DNA from: Nannocystis sp.
Lineage (GTDB): Bacteria > Myxococcota_A > Polyangia > Nannocystales > Nannocystaceae
Assembly: GCA_016712315.1 (NCBI GenBank)
Contig: JADJRG010000013.1
Span: 496,001-560,000, forward strand
Length of the DNA: 64,000 bases
Direction of reading: 5' to 3'
The translations under genes were made by a program, and so were the position numbers. The stretch's first letter is position 1; each line of letters opens with the position of its first letter. This document shows, piece after piece, positions 40,376 through 47,326 of this stretch. Under the pieces are notes generated by a model, which saw only the letters and a program-made list of their open reading frames with translations, was not told the DNA's origin and searched no databases.

Positions 40376-42025
40376 TCACGGGGAGGTCGGCGCCGCGCCC
40401 GTCGCCTCCCCTTGACCTGTCTTTTGGGGCAGACTCCTCGCCAGCGCCGCCTCGTCGGCGCCCCCCGCCGCCTCCTCGAAGCCCTGCATCAGCGCGTCGG
40501 TGATCGCCATGCCCATCCGCACATAGCCGCGACGGCTCAAGTGGATGTGATCCGGCCGGCCCATCGCCGGCTCAGCGCGGGCCCACAGCGCCATCGACCC
40601 CTCGCCGCCCATAAACGCCAGCGCGTCCCAAAACGCGCAGCCCTTCTCCAGCGCCACCTCACGCTGCGCCGCCACCAGCGCGGCCGTCCGCGGCCGCGGC
40701 ACGTAGCCCCCCTCCGTCTTGATCGGGAAGTCCCCCGGCCCCACCAGCAGGCAGCTCGCCGTCGGAGCCGCCCGCGCGAAGCGATCGAGCACCCGCCGCA
40801 GATCTCCCTTGTACGCCGCGATCGGCTGGTCCTCGTCGAGCGCCTCGTTGGTCCCATAGGCCAGCACATACAGGTCCGGCGCCCGCCTGCGGATCTGGTC
40901 GGTCCACAGCGCCTCGTCCCACTTCAGGTGGTTCGCCGCCCGCGTCCCGTTGATCCCCAGCGTATCGACCACCACCCCGGGCGCGTCGTTCTCCACCGTC
41001 ATGCCGAACACCCGCACCTCGCCCTTCCCCAGCGGCCGCAGCTCCACCTCGTGCGGCCCCCCGTCGATCGTCTTGGCGAAGTAGCCCGGCCCGATCGCCT
41101 TCGCCTTCGTATCGACCGTGCCCGCCTCCTCGCCGTCGATCTTCACCGAGAACTTGCCGCCGCCCGGCTGCTTGAGAAAGAACAGCTCATAGCGCGTCTT
41201 GTGCGGCGCCTCTGGCGGCTTGCCTGTCGGCTTCACCCGCGTCACGTCGCGCGCCTTCGAGGCCGAGGCGCTCGCGCCCAGCAGCCCGAAGAGCCCGTCC
41301 TCACGCGAACCTTTGCGCTGCGCGTGCTCCGTCTTCCACCCCTTCGAGGTCTCGAGCTCCCACGCCAGCAGGCGGTAGTAGCGGTTCGTCTTCGCCAGCG
41401 CGACGAAGCCCAGGCCGCCGTCGCCGAAGCGCTCACCCAAGTACGAGCGCAGGTACGTCGGATAGATATCGGCCGCCGTGTGCGACGCCCCGTACAGCAA
41501 GATCCTCACCTTGCCGTCCGGATCCTCACCGCGACGCAGCCGCCGCAGCGCCCCATAGAACGGCTCCAGCGCCGGCTCCGCGCCCTCGATCGGCACAAAC
41601 AACCCCAACAGATCCCCCGGGATCGCCGGCGTCGCCGCCTCCGCGCCCTCGCCGCCCGCTGAGCCGGGCAAGCCCTCCAGCGCGCCCCCGCCCGCGCCGA
41701 TCAGCGGCAGCTCCCGCGCGTACTCGCCAAAATGCGCCTCGCGCCCCAACACCGCCTTCTGCGCGGCGATCCGCGCCAGCGCTGCCTCCTCGCTCAGCGT
41801 GATCACCGGCGGCAGCGGCGTCGCCGCGGCGCTCGCCTCGCGAGGAGCGGATTCGCCCCCCTCTTCCGGTCGCTCGTGCCCCTCCTCCGGCCGCGGCGCC
41901 GTCGCCAGCGGCGCGCTCGCCTTGCCGCTGCTGCACCCGCCGAGCGGTCCGCAGCCGACCACCAGCATCGCCACCGCGCCGGCCAGGAGCGGCCTGCGGT
42001 GGGTTTTAACGAGGGAACGAGCCAC
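40376..42025 (-). CDS. SGNH/GDSL hydrolase-like lipoprotein
   Basis: About 549 residues from GTG 42025; TTG 42061 is an alternative. The signal HRRPLLAGAVAMLVVGCGPLGGC carries a lipobox. An Ala/Glu/Pro-rich stretch leads to a SGNH-type domain: ILLYGASHTAADIYPTYL contains the nucleophile Ser in the GASH block, LDTLGINGTRAANHL-like block II (VVVDTLGINGTRAAN), LYVLAYGTNEA is the GTNE block III, and RPDHIHLSRRGY holds the catalytic Asp and His. The layout resembles peptidoglycan or exopolysaccharide O-acetyl transferases/esterases and DUF459-like SGNH proteins of the envelope. A carbohydrate-binding insert (KTRYELFFLKQPGGGKFSVKI) lies between blocks I and II. The acyl target is unknown. Confidence 0.8.
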   Translation of the reverse strand: MARSLVKTHRRPLLAGAVAMLVVGCGPLGGCSSGKASAPLATAPRPEEGHERPEEGGESAPREASAAATPLPPVITLSEEAALARIAAQKAVLGREAHFGEYARELPLIGAGGGALEGLPGSAGGEGAEAATPAIPGDLLGLFVPIEGAEPALEPFYGALRRLRRGEDPDGKVRILLYGASHTAADIYPTYLRSYLGERFGDGGLGFVALAKTNRYYRLLAWELETSKGWKTEHAQRKGSREDGLFGLLGASASASKARDVTRVKPTGKPPEAPHKTRYELFFLKQPGGGKFSVKIDGEEAGTVDTKAKAIGPGYFAKTIDGGPHEVELRPLGKGEVRVFGMTVENDAPGVVVDTLGINGTRAANHLKWDEALWTDQIRRRAPDLYVLAYGTNEALDEDQPIAAYKGDLRRVLDRFARAAPTASCLLVGPGDFPIKTEGGYVPRPRTAALVAAQREVALEKGCAFWDALAFMGGEGSMALWARAEPAMGRPDHIHLSRRGYVRMGMAITDALMQGFEEAAGGADEAALARSLPQKTGQGEATGAAPTSP

Positions 42026-42070
42026 CCTCGGCAGGGTGAATGGTGGCGCTTCAGCCGTCAAATTCGCGGC

Positions 42071-42086
42071 AATTTTTGCAAAAATT
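42071..42086. promoter_or_regulatory. 16-bp perfect palindrome between SGNH hydrolase and ogt
   Basis: AATTTTT and AAAAATT flank a GC centre, in an AT-rich patch (42058-42104) that also holds a direct repeat AAATTCGC (42059-42066 and 42082-42089). It lies between two divergent genes and may be a shared operator or UP-like element. Confidence 0.5.
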
Positions 42087-42188
42087 CGCAACAAATTTGG
42101 ATCCTCCGCCCGCTTGTCGGATCGCCCCGCCCGCTCCGCCTGCTCGCCCGCCTGCCCCCGGCAAAAGATGTTACGGTTTCGCCACCGC

Positions 42189-42767
42189 ATGCGTCGTCCA
42201 GCAGAGGAGCGATGGGTGAGCGCGAACCTCCCGTCTTCGGAGTTCCCGCTGGTGCTCGCCTGCGACGCGGACGGCCTCCTGGTCGCCGTCGGCCTCGGCG
42301 GCCCCGGCGACGGCGATCGCGCCGTGCGCGCCCACGCCACAAGACATCGGACCGCCTTCACCGCCGACCTGGGCGAGACCGCCCGTCGCGCCCTAGAGCG
42401 CGCCCTCGACCACTTCTCCGAGTACCTCCGCGGCCAACGGCGCGCCCTAGGGCTGCCGCTGCGCCCCCTCGGCACCGACTTTCAGCGCCGCGCCTGGGCC
42501 GAGCTCTGCCAGATCCCCTACGGCCAGACCCGCAGCTACGGCCAACAGGCCGCCGCCCTCGGCGCCCCCAAGTCTGTGCGCGCGATCGGCCAAGCCAACG
42601 GCAAGAACCCCCTGCCGCTCGTCATCCCCTGCCACCGCGTCATCGGCGGCGACGGCTCCCTCACCGGCTTCGGCGGCGGCCTCGCCCGCAAGCGCTGGCT
42701 CCTCGATCTCGAGCGTCACCACAGCGAAGCCCCCCCGCTCCCTCTCGGCCCACGAGCCCCCGCATGA
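42189..42767 (+). CDS. ogt: Methylated-DNA--protein-cysteine methyltransferase (Ogt/MGMT)
   Basis: About 192 residues from ATG 42189; ATG 42168 and a GTG at about 42216 are alternatives. The protein removes alkyl groups from O6-alkylguanine by irreversible transfer to its own Cys. The active-site motif is PLVIPCHRVIGGDGSLTGF, preceded by the winged-helix DNA-binding segment GTDFQRRAWAELCQIPYGQTRSYGQQA and VRAIGQANGKNP. Its stop overlaps the start of the first MlaE permease by ATGA, so it heads the lipid-transport operon, an unusual coupling. TACGGT lies 11 nt before ATG 42189. Confidence 0.95.
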   Translation: MRRPAEERWVSANLPSSEFPLVLACDADGLLVAVGLGGPGDGDRAVRAHATRHRTAFTADLGETARRALERALDHFSEYLRGQRRALGLPLRPLGTDFQRRAWAELCQIPYGQTRSYGQQAAALGAPKSVRAIGQANGKNPLPLVIPCHRVIGGDGSLTGFGGGLARKRWLLDLERHHSEAPPLPLGPRAPA

Positions 42768-43522
42768 GCCAGCGGCGCGGGCCCCTTGAGGCCACCCTCG
42801 CCTTCCTCGACTTCTTCGCCGCGGTCCTCCGCTGCTTGGTTACGGGCCCGCATTTTTGGCTCGAGACCCTGCGGACCATGGACATCTTGATGCGGCGCTG
42901 CCTCATCCCTGTCGGCCTCGCCGTCGCCCCGGTCGGCGCCGTCATCGCCCTGCAAGGCGTCGGCGTCTTCCGCATGTTCGGCGTCGAGGGCCTCTTGTCG
43001 TCGATGCTCGCCACCGCGATCTTCCGCCAATACAGCCCCGCGCTCGCCTCGGTGATGGTCGCCGCCCAAGCCGGCTCGTCGATCGCCGCCCGGATCGGCA
43101 CCATGAAGGTACGCGGCCAGATCGACGCGCTCGCCGTCATGTCCGTCGACCCGCTGCGCTACGTCGTCGTCCCCGGCTTCATCGCCTGCCTCATCATCGC
43201 CCCGCTGCTCAACGTGCTCACCACCGCGCTCGGCCTCGTCAGCGGCTGGTTCTTCGCCGTCGTGCTCGCCCGCGTCGATCACGGCGCCTTCGTCGACAAC
43301 CTCTACTCGCAGGTCACCGTCACCGACCTCTGGATCGGCCTCGCCAAGTGCACCCTCTTCGGCGGCGCCATCGGCCTCATCGCCGGCTTCGCGGGCCTGC
43401 GCACCGTCGGCGGCGCCGCTGGGGTCGGCCGCGCCGCCAACAGCACCGTCGTCACCACCATCATCATGATCTTGGTGATCGACTACTTCATCTCCCTGCT
43501 CTTGCTGTGGTTGGGGGTGTGA
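42764..43522 (+). CDS. mlaE: MlaE-family ABC permease, first paralogue
   Basis: Encodes 252 residues; ATG 42764 overlaps the ogt stop. Five or six membrane spans with the MlaE/YrbE core: GAVIALQGVGVFRMFGVEGLL, SPALASVMVAAQAGSSIAARIGTMKVRGQIDALAVMSVDPLRYVVVPGF, and a C-terminal TTIIMILVIDYFISLLLLW. MlaE transports phospholipids between the inner membrane and the periplasmic MCE protein, powered by MlaF. The second permease follows two bases later. The invariant E-Q-I-x-A-L of MlaE is G-Q-I-D-A-L here, so this copy is the more divergent of the pair. Confidence 0.93.
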   Translation: MSQRRGPLEATLAFLDFFAAVLRCLVTGPHFWLETLRTMDILMRRCLIPVGLAVAPVGAVIALQGVGVFRMFGVEGLLSSMLATAIFRQYSPALASVMVAAQAGSSIAARIGTMKVRGQIDALAVMSVDPLRYVVVPGFIACLIIAPLLNVLTTALGLVSGWFFAVVLARVDHGAFVDNLYSQVTVTDLWIGLAKCTLFGGAIGLIAGFAGLRTVGGAAGVGRAANSTVVTTIIMILVIDYFISLLLLWLGV

Positions 43523-43523
43523 C

Positions 43524-44246
43524 GTGAGCTTCGTTTGGTTCGTCCGTCACGCCCTCGTCGCTCAGTTCAGCCGCCTGCCCCCCGCCGAGCAATTCCTCCG
43601 CCACGCCGTCGACGCCGGCGTCGGCAGCGTCGCCCTGCTCACCCTCTTGATCTTCTTCGCCGGCATGAGCCTCGCCGTCCAGGGATACGGCGCGTTCGTA
43701 CGCATGGGCGGCCAAGAGTTCCTCGGCCTCTTTTGCGGGATCGGCGGCGTACGCGAGCTCTTCCCGGTGATGGCCGCGATCGTCTGCGGCGCGCGAATTG
43801 GCGCCAACCTGGCCGCCAGCCTCGCCAACATGCAGATCTCCGAGCAGATCGAGGCGCTCTCGGTGATGGGGATCGACCCCATGCGTTACCTCGTCGCCCC
43901 CCGCCTCTGGGCCGTCGTCTTCACCATGCCGCTGCTCTGCGCCTACGCTGACGTCGTCGGCCTCAGCGCCAGCTACTTCGCCGCCGTCGTCCAGCTAGGC
44001 GTCGATCAAGGCACCTTCAGCGCCCAGCTCCGCGAGATCATCCGCTGGCAGGACCTCGCCGTCGGCGTCGGCAAGGGCGTCGCCTTCGGCTGGTTGGTCG
44101 CGATCATCGCCTGCTATCATGGCTACCGTGCCGCCAAGCAAGAGGGAGCAGCCGGCGTCGGCGTCGCCACCAACCGCGCGATCGTCCACTCCACCGTCGT
44201 CTGCATCGTCCTCAACATGATCCTCTCGGCCATCCTCTATGCCTGA
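43524..44246 (+). CDS. mlaE: MlaE-family ABC permease, second paralogue
   Basis: Encodes 240 residues from GTG 43524. The core matches MlaE closely: IFFAGMSLAVQGYGAFVRMG, ELFPVMAAIVCGARIGANLAASLANMQISEQIEALSVMGIDPMRYLVAPR, and VCIVLNMILSAILYA. It overlaps the ATPase gene by eight bases. Two different permeases in one operon suggest a heterodimeric channel, the arrangement known for YrbEA/YrbEB in actinobacterial mce loci, rather than the MlaE homodimer of E. coli (inference). Confidence 0.95.
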   Translation: MSFVWFVRHALVAQFSRLPPAEQFLRHAVDAGVGSVALLTLLIFFAGMSLAVQGYGAFVRMGGQEFLGLFCGIGGVRELFPVMAAIVCGARIGANLAASLANMQISEQIEALSVMGIDPMRYLVAPRLWAVVFTMPLLCAYADVVGLSASYFAAVVQLGVDQGTFSAQLREIIRWQDLAVGVGKGVAFGWLVAIIACYHGYRAAKQEGAAGVGVATNRAIVHSTVVCIVLNMILSAILYA

Positions 44247-45027
44247 GCCCATCACCGCGCCCGCGATCGAGCTCGACGGCGTGAGCAAGGCCTTCGGCGC
44301 CAACAAGGTCCTCGACGACGTCTCGCTCACCGTCCGTCACGGCTCGATCATGGTGATGCTCGGCCCCTCCGGCACCGGCAAGTCGGTGCTCCTGCGCTGC
44401 CTCGTCGGCCTGCTGCGCCCTGACGCCGGCCGCGTGCTCGTCTACGGCGAAGACGTCGCCGCCCTCGACGAGTCGCGCCCCCGCGACCGCGCCCGCCTCT
44501 TCGCCCTGCGTCGCCGCTTCGGCATGCTCTTCCAGGACGGCGCCCTCTTCGACGACATGGACGTCGGCGACAACGTCGCCTTCCCCATGCGCATGCACAC
44601 CGATCTCAGCGAGGCGCAGATCCGGGCCAAGGTCGCCGACAAGCTCCGCCGCGTCGGCCTCTCGGGCGTCGAGCGCAAGGCCCCCAGCGAGCTCTCGGGC
44701 GGCATGCGCAAGCGCGTCGCCTTCGCCCGCGCGATCGCCTTGGAGCCGGACATCGTCCTCTGCGACGAGCCCAGCTCCGGCCTCGATCCTGTCATGTCTG
44801 CCACCCTCGACGAGCTGATCCTCGAGCTCCACCGCACCCTCGGCATGACCTTCATCGTCATCAGCCACGACACCGCCGAGGCCAAGAAGATCGCCGACAC
44901 CATCGGCCTGCTCGCCAGCGGCAAGCTCGTCACCTACGGCCCCGCGGCCGACGTCTTCGCCGAAGGTCAACCGGCCCTGCGCCAGTTCTTCGAGCGCTCC
45001 ACCGAGGGCCCGATCCGGGTCCTTTAA
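44239..45027 (+). CDS. mlaF: MlaF-type ABC transporter ATP-binding protein
   Basis: Encodes 262 residues. Walker A GPSGTGKSVLL, signature LSGGMRKRVAFARAI, Walker B IVLCDEPSSGLDP, switch ISHDTAEAKKIAD, all as in MlaF/Mkl ATPases. It drives phospholipid transport by the two permeases encoded immediately upstream. The start lies inside the end of the second permease gene. Confidence 0.96.
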   Translation: MPEPITAPAIELDGVSKAFGANKVLDDVSLTVRHGSIMVMLGPSGTGKSVLLRCLVGLLRPDAGRVLVYGEDVAALDESRPRDRARLFALRRRFGMLFQDGALFDDMDVGDNVAFPMRMHTDLSEAQIRAKVADKLRRVGLSGVERKAPSELSGGMRKRVAFARAIALEPDIVLCDEPSSGLDPVMSATLDELILELHRTLGMTFIVISHDTAEAKKIADTIGLLASGKLVTYGPAADVFAEGQPALRQFFERSTEGPIRVL

Positions 45028-45036
45028 CCGCCTCCC

Positions 45037-46107
45037 ATGCGCCGCAACTTCATCGCCCTCGCCCTCTTTGTGGTCGTCTCGCTCGGCCTGCTCGCCGCGC
45101 TCGCCCTCCAGCTCGGCGTACTCGGCGGCCGCGGCGCCGCCTACAGCGTCCGCCTCGAGGACGCCGGCGGCCTCGTCGTCGGCAACGCCGTCAAGATCGC
45201 CGGCGTGCCCGTCGGCACGATCACCAAGATCCGCCTCGTCGACAACAAGGCGCTGCTCGAGCTCAAGATCGACCCTGAGGTCCCCCTCTACAGCGGCGAC
45301 TGCGTGCAGCCCTGGCCCAAGAGCCTGCTCGGTGAGAAGTACCTCCAGCTCGATCAAGGCCGCGCCACCAGCGGCCCCAAGGTCGCCCCTGGCGCCGAGC
45401 TCGCCTGCGCCCGCCGGCCCATCGACATCGGCGACGTCACCAACCTCGCCCGCACCGTCGTCGAGAGCGAAGAGTCGCTGTATCCCCTCGTCGTCCGCAT
45501 GGTGAAGCGCCTCGACGCCGGCACCGAATTCCTCGACGGCGAGCTCGACCTCCCCGGCGAAGAGATGCGGGTGATCGTCAGCAACATCGGCCGGATCACC
45601 GCCGCCACCGCGGGTCTGCTCGAGGACAACCGCGAGGCGATCGGCGCCGCGATCCAGAGCAGCTCCGCCTTATTAAATGATCCGAGGATCCCCCGGATCA
45701 TCGGCAACCTCGACGCCCTCGCGGGCAAGGCCCGCGCCGACCTCCCCCGCCTCATCGACCGCGCCGACAAGGCCCTCGAAGAGCTCGAAAAGACCAGCCA
45801 GCGCCTCAGCCAGACCCTCGACGATCGCCGCGTCGCCGAGATCGGCGAAATTCTCGAGAACACCCGCGCCGCCACCGCCGACCTCAAAAAATTCAGCGCC
45901 AACCTCGAGGGTGTCGGCAAGGACCTCGGCCCGATCACCGGCTACACCCGCGACCTCCTGAAGCGCGCCTCAGCCTTCTCGATGGCCGACTTCATCCGCG
46001 TCTTCCAGGTCGAAGGCTTCAAGACCCATATCGGCCTCTTCGGCGCCCGCGACGCCAAGAAGCGCCTCGCCGACGCCGAAGCCGAAGAGACCAAGACCCC
46101 CGAATAA
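45037..46107 (+). CDS. mlaD: MCE-domain substrate-binding protein (MlaD-like)
   Basis: Encodes 356 residues. An N-terminal signal anchor (FIALALFVVVSLGLLAALALQLGVLGG) is followed by the MCE domain at about residues 34-110: YSVRLEDAGGLVVGNAVKIAGVPVGTITKI, LLGEKYLQLDQG. The remaining 230 residues are helical with long coiled-coil tendency (RADKALEELEKTSQRLSQTL), as in MCE proteins that extend across the periplasm or form tunnels. It is longer than E. coli MlaD (about 183), so it may bridge further towards the outer membrane. No mlaB or mlaC is visible in the operon. Confidence 0.93.
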   Translation: MRRNFIALALFVVVSLGLLAALALQLGVLGGRGAAYSVRLEDAGGLVVGNAVKIAGVPVGTITKIRLVDNKALLELKIDPEVPLYSGDCVQPWPKSLLGEKYLQLDQGRATSGPKVAPGAELACARRPIDIGDVTNLARTVVESEESLYPLVVRMVKRLDAGTEFLDGELDLPGEEMRVIVSNIGRITAATAGLLEDNREAIGAAIQSSSALLNDPRIPRIIGNLDALAGKARADLPRLIDRADKALEELEKTSQRLSQTLDDRRVAEIGEILENTRAATADLKKFSANLEGVGKDLGPITGYTRDLLKRASAFSMADFIRVFQVEGFKTHIGLFGARDAKKRLADAEAEETKTPE

Positions 46108-46153
46108 CCCGCAGCCGCGGCAGCCTGGCCATGCGCGCTCTCGCGCCTTGCTG

Positions 46154-46159
46154 TACTCT
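46154..46159 (+). promoter_or_regulatory. -10 hexamer TACTCT upstream of SMP-30-like lipoprotein gene
   Basis: TACTCT ends 6 nt before GTG 46166, which it helps select over the TTG at 46148. Confidence 0.45.
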
Positions 46160-46165
46160 CGCGCC

Positions 46166-47293
46166 GTGCGCCGAAGCAACCGCGACCCCGCCCTCACCGC
46201 CGCTCTCCTCCTGCTGCTCGCTGCCGCCTGCGCGGGCGACGACAGCAGCACCAGCGCCACCACCACGGGTGACACCGAGACGACCGCCTCCACCTCCACT
46301 GATTCCACGAGCAGCAGCACCACCACATCGACCAGCGGCGAGAGCACCTCCTCCTCCTCGACGAGCACCAGCTCAACGAGCACCACCGACGCCACCACCA
46401 CCGACGCCACCACCACCGACGACACCACCACCGGCGGCCTACCCCCGCCGCCCGCCTCTCTGGAAGAAGTCATCGACGGCGAGGTCGAGCTGATCGCCGG
46501 CGGCCACATTTTTACTGAAGGCCCCGTCTGGGACCCTCAGCAGGGCGTCCTCCTCTACTCCGACATCCCCGCCGACACGATCTTCCGCTGGAAGAACGGC
46601 GAAGGCGTCTCTGAGTTCCGCAAGCCCAGCGGCCGCTCCAACGGCCTCATCTTCGACCAAGAGGGTCGCCTGCTCGCCTGCGAGCACTTAAACCGCCGCC
46701 TCTCCCGCACCGAGGGCGACACCGTCGTCACCGTCGTCGACAATTTTGAGGGCAAGAAGCTCAACAGCCCCAACGACCTCGTCGTCCGCAGCGACGGCGC
46801 GATTTTTTTCACCGACCCCCCCTACGGGATCCAGCCCGATCAGCAAGAGCTCCCCTACCAGGGCGTCTTCCGCGTCGATCCACGCGGCCAGCTCCACCTG
46901 CTCGTCGACGACTTCGAGCGCCCCAACGGCGTCGTGCTCTCACCCGATGAGTCCACCCTCTACGTCGCCGACTCCGCCAAAAAACACCTCCGCGCCTTCG
47001 CCGTCGACGAGCAAGGCGATCTCAGCCAGGACCAGATCTTCCTCGACATGGACGCCCCAGGCGACGGCGTGCCCGACGGGATCGCCGTCGATCACCTCGG
47101 CGATCTCCTGGCCACCGGGCCAGGTGGTGTTTGGGTGATCACCCGCGAGGGCGATCACCTCGGCACCATCCCCGTCCCCGAGATCGCCGCCAACGTCGCC
47201 TTCGGCGGCGACGACGGCAAGACCCTCTTTATCACCGCCCGCACCTCCGTCTACGCGATCCGCCTCAAGCACGCCGGCCTCGGCTGGCCTTAA
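46166..47293 (+). CDS. Lipoprotein with SMP-30/gluconolactonase-like beta-propeller
   Basis: Encodes 375 residues from GTG 46166. Signal peptide (ALTAALLLLLAAAC) with lipobox, then AGDDSSTS and a Ser/Thr-rich linker to about residue 95. The domain carries the SMP-30 signature: GGHIFTEGPVWDPQQGVLLYSDIP (metal-binding Glu), KKLNSPNDLVVRSDGAIFFTDPPYG (metal Asn), RPNGVVLSPDESTLYVADS and GVPDGIAVDHLGDLLAT (metal Asp). Family members are lactonases acting on sugar lactones or organophosphate hydrolases, calcium- or zinc-dependent. The position outside the cytoplasm suggests a role on external lactones. The linker contains several 15-bp near-repeats at about 46386-46430. Confidence 0.9.
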   Translation: MRRSNRDPALTAALLLLLAAACAGDDSSTSATTTGDTETTASTSTDSTSSSTTTSTSGESTSSSSTSTSSTSTTDATTTDATTTDDTTTGGLPPPPASLEEVIDGEVELIAGGHIFTEGPVWDPQQGVLLYSDIPADTIFRWKNGEGVSEFRKPSGRSNGLIFDQEGRLLACEHLNRRLSRTEGDTVVTVVDNFEGKKLNSPNDLVVRSDGAIFFTDPPYGIQPDQQELPYQGVFRVDPRGQLHLLVDDFERPNGVVLSPDESTLYVADSAKKHLRAFAVDEQGDLSQDQIFLDMDAPGDGVPDGIAVDHLGDLLATGPGGVWVITREGDHLGTIPVPEIAANVAFGGDDGKTLFITARTSVYAIRLKHAGLGWP

Positions 47294-47326
47294 GCACAGA
47301 GCGTCAGCAAGCGCCCCGCAGCGCCG

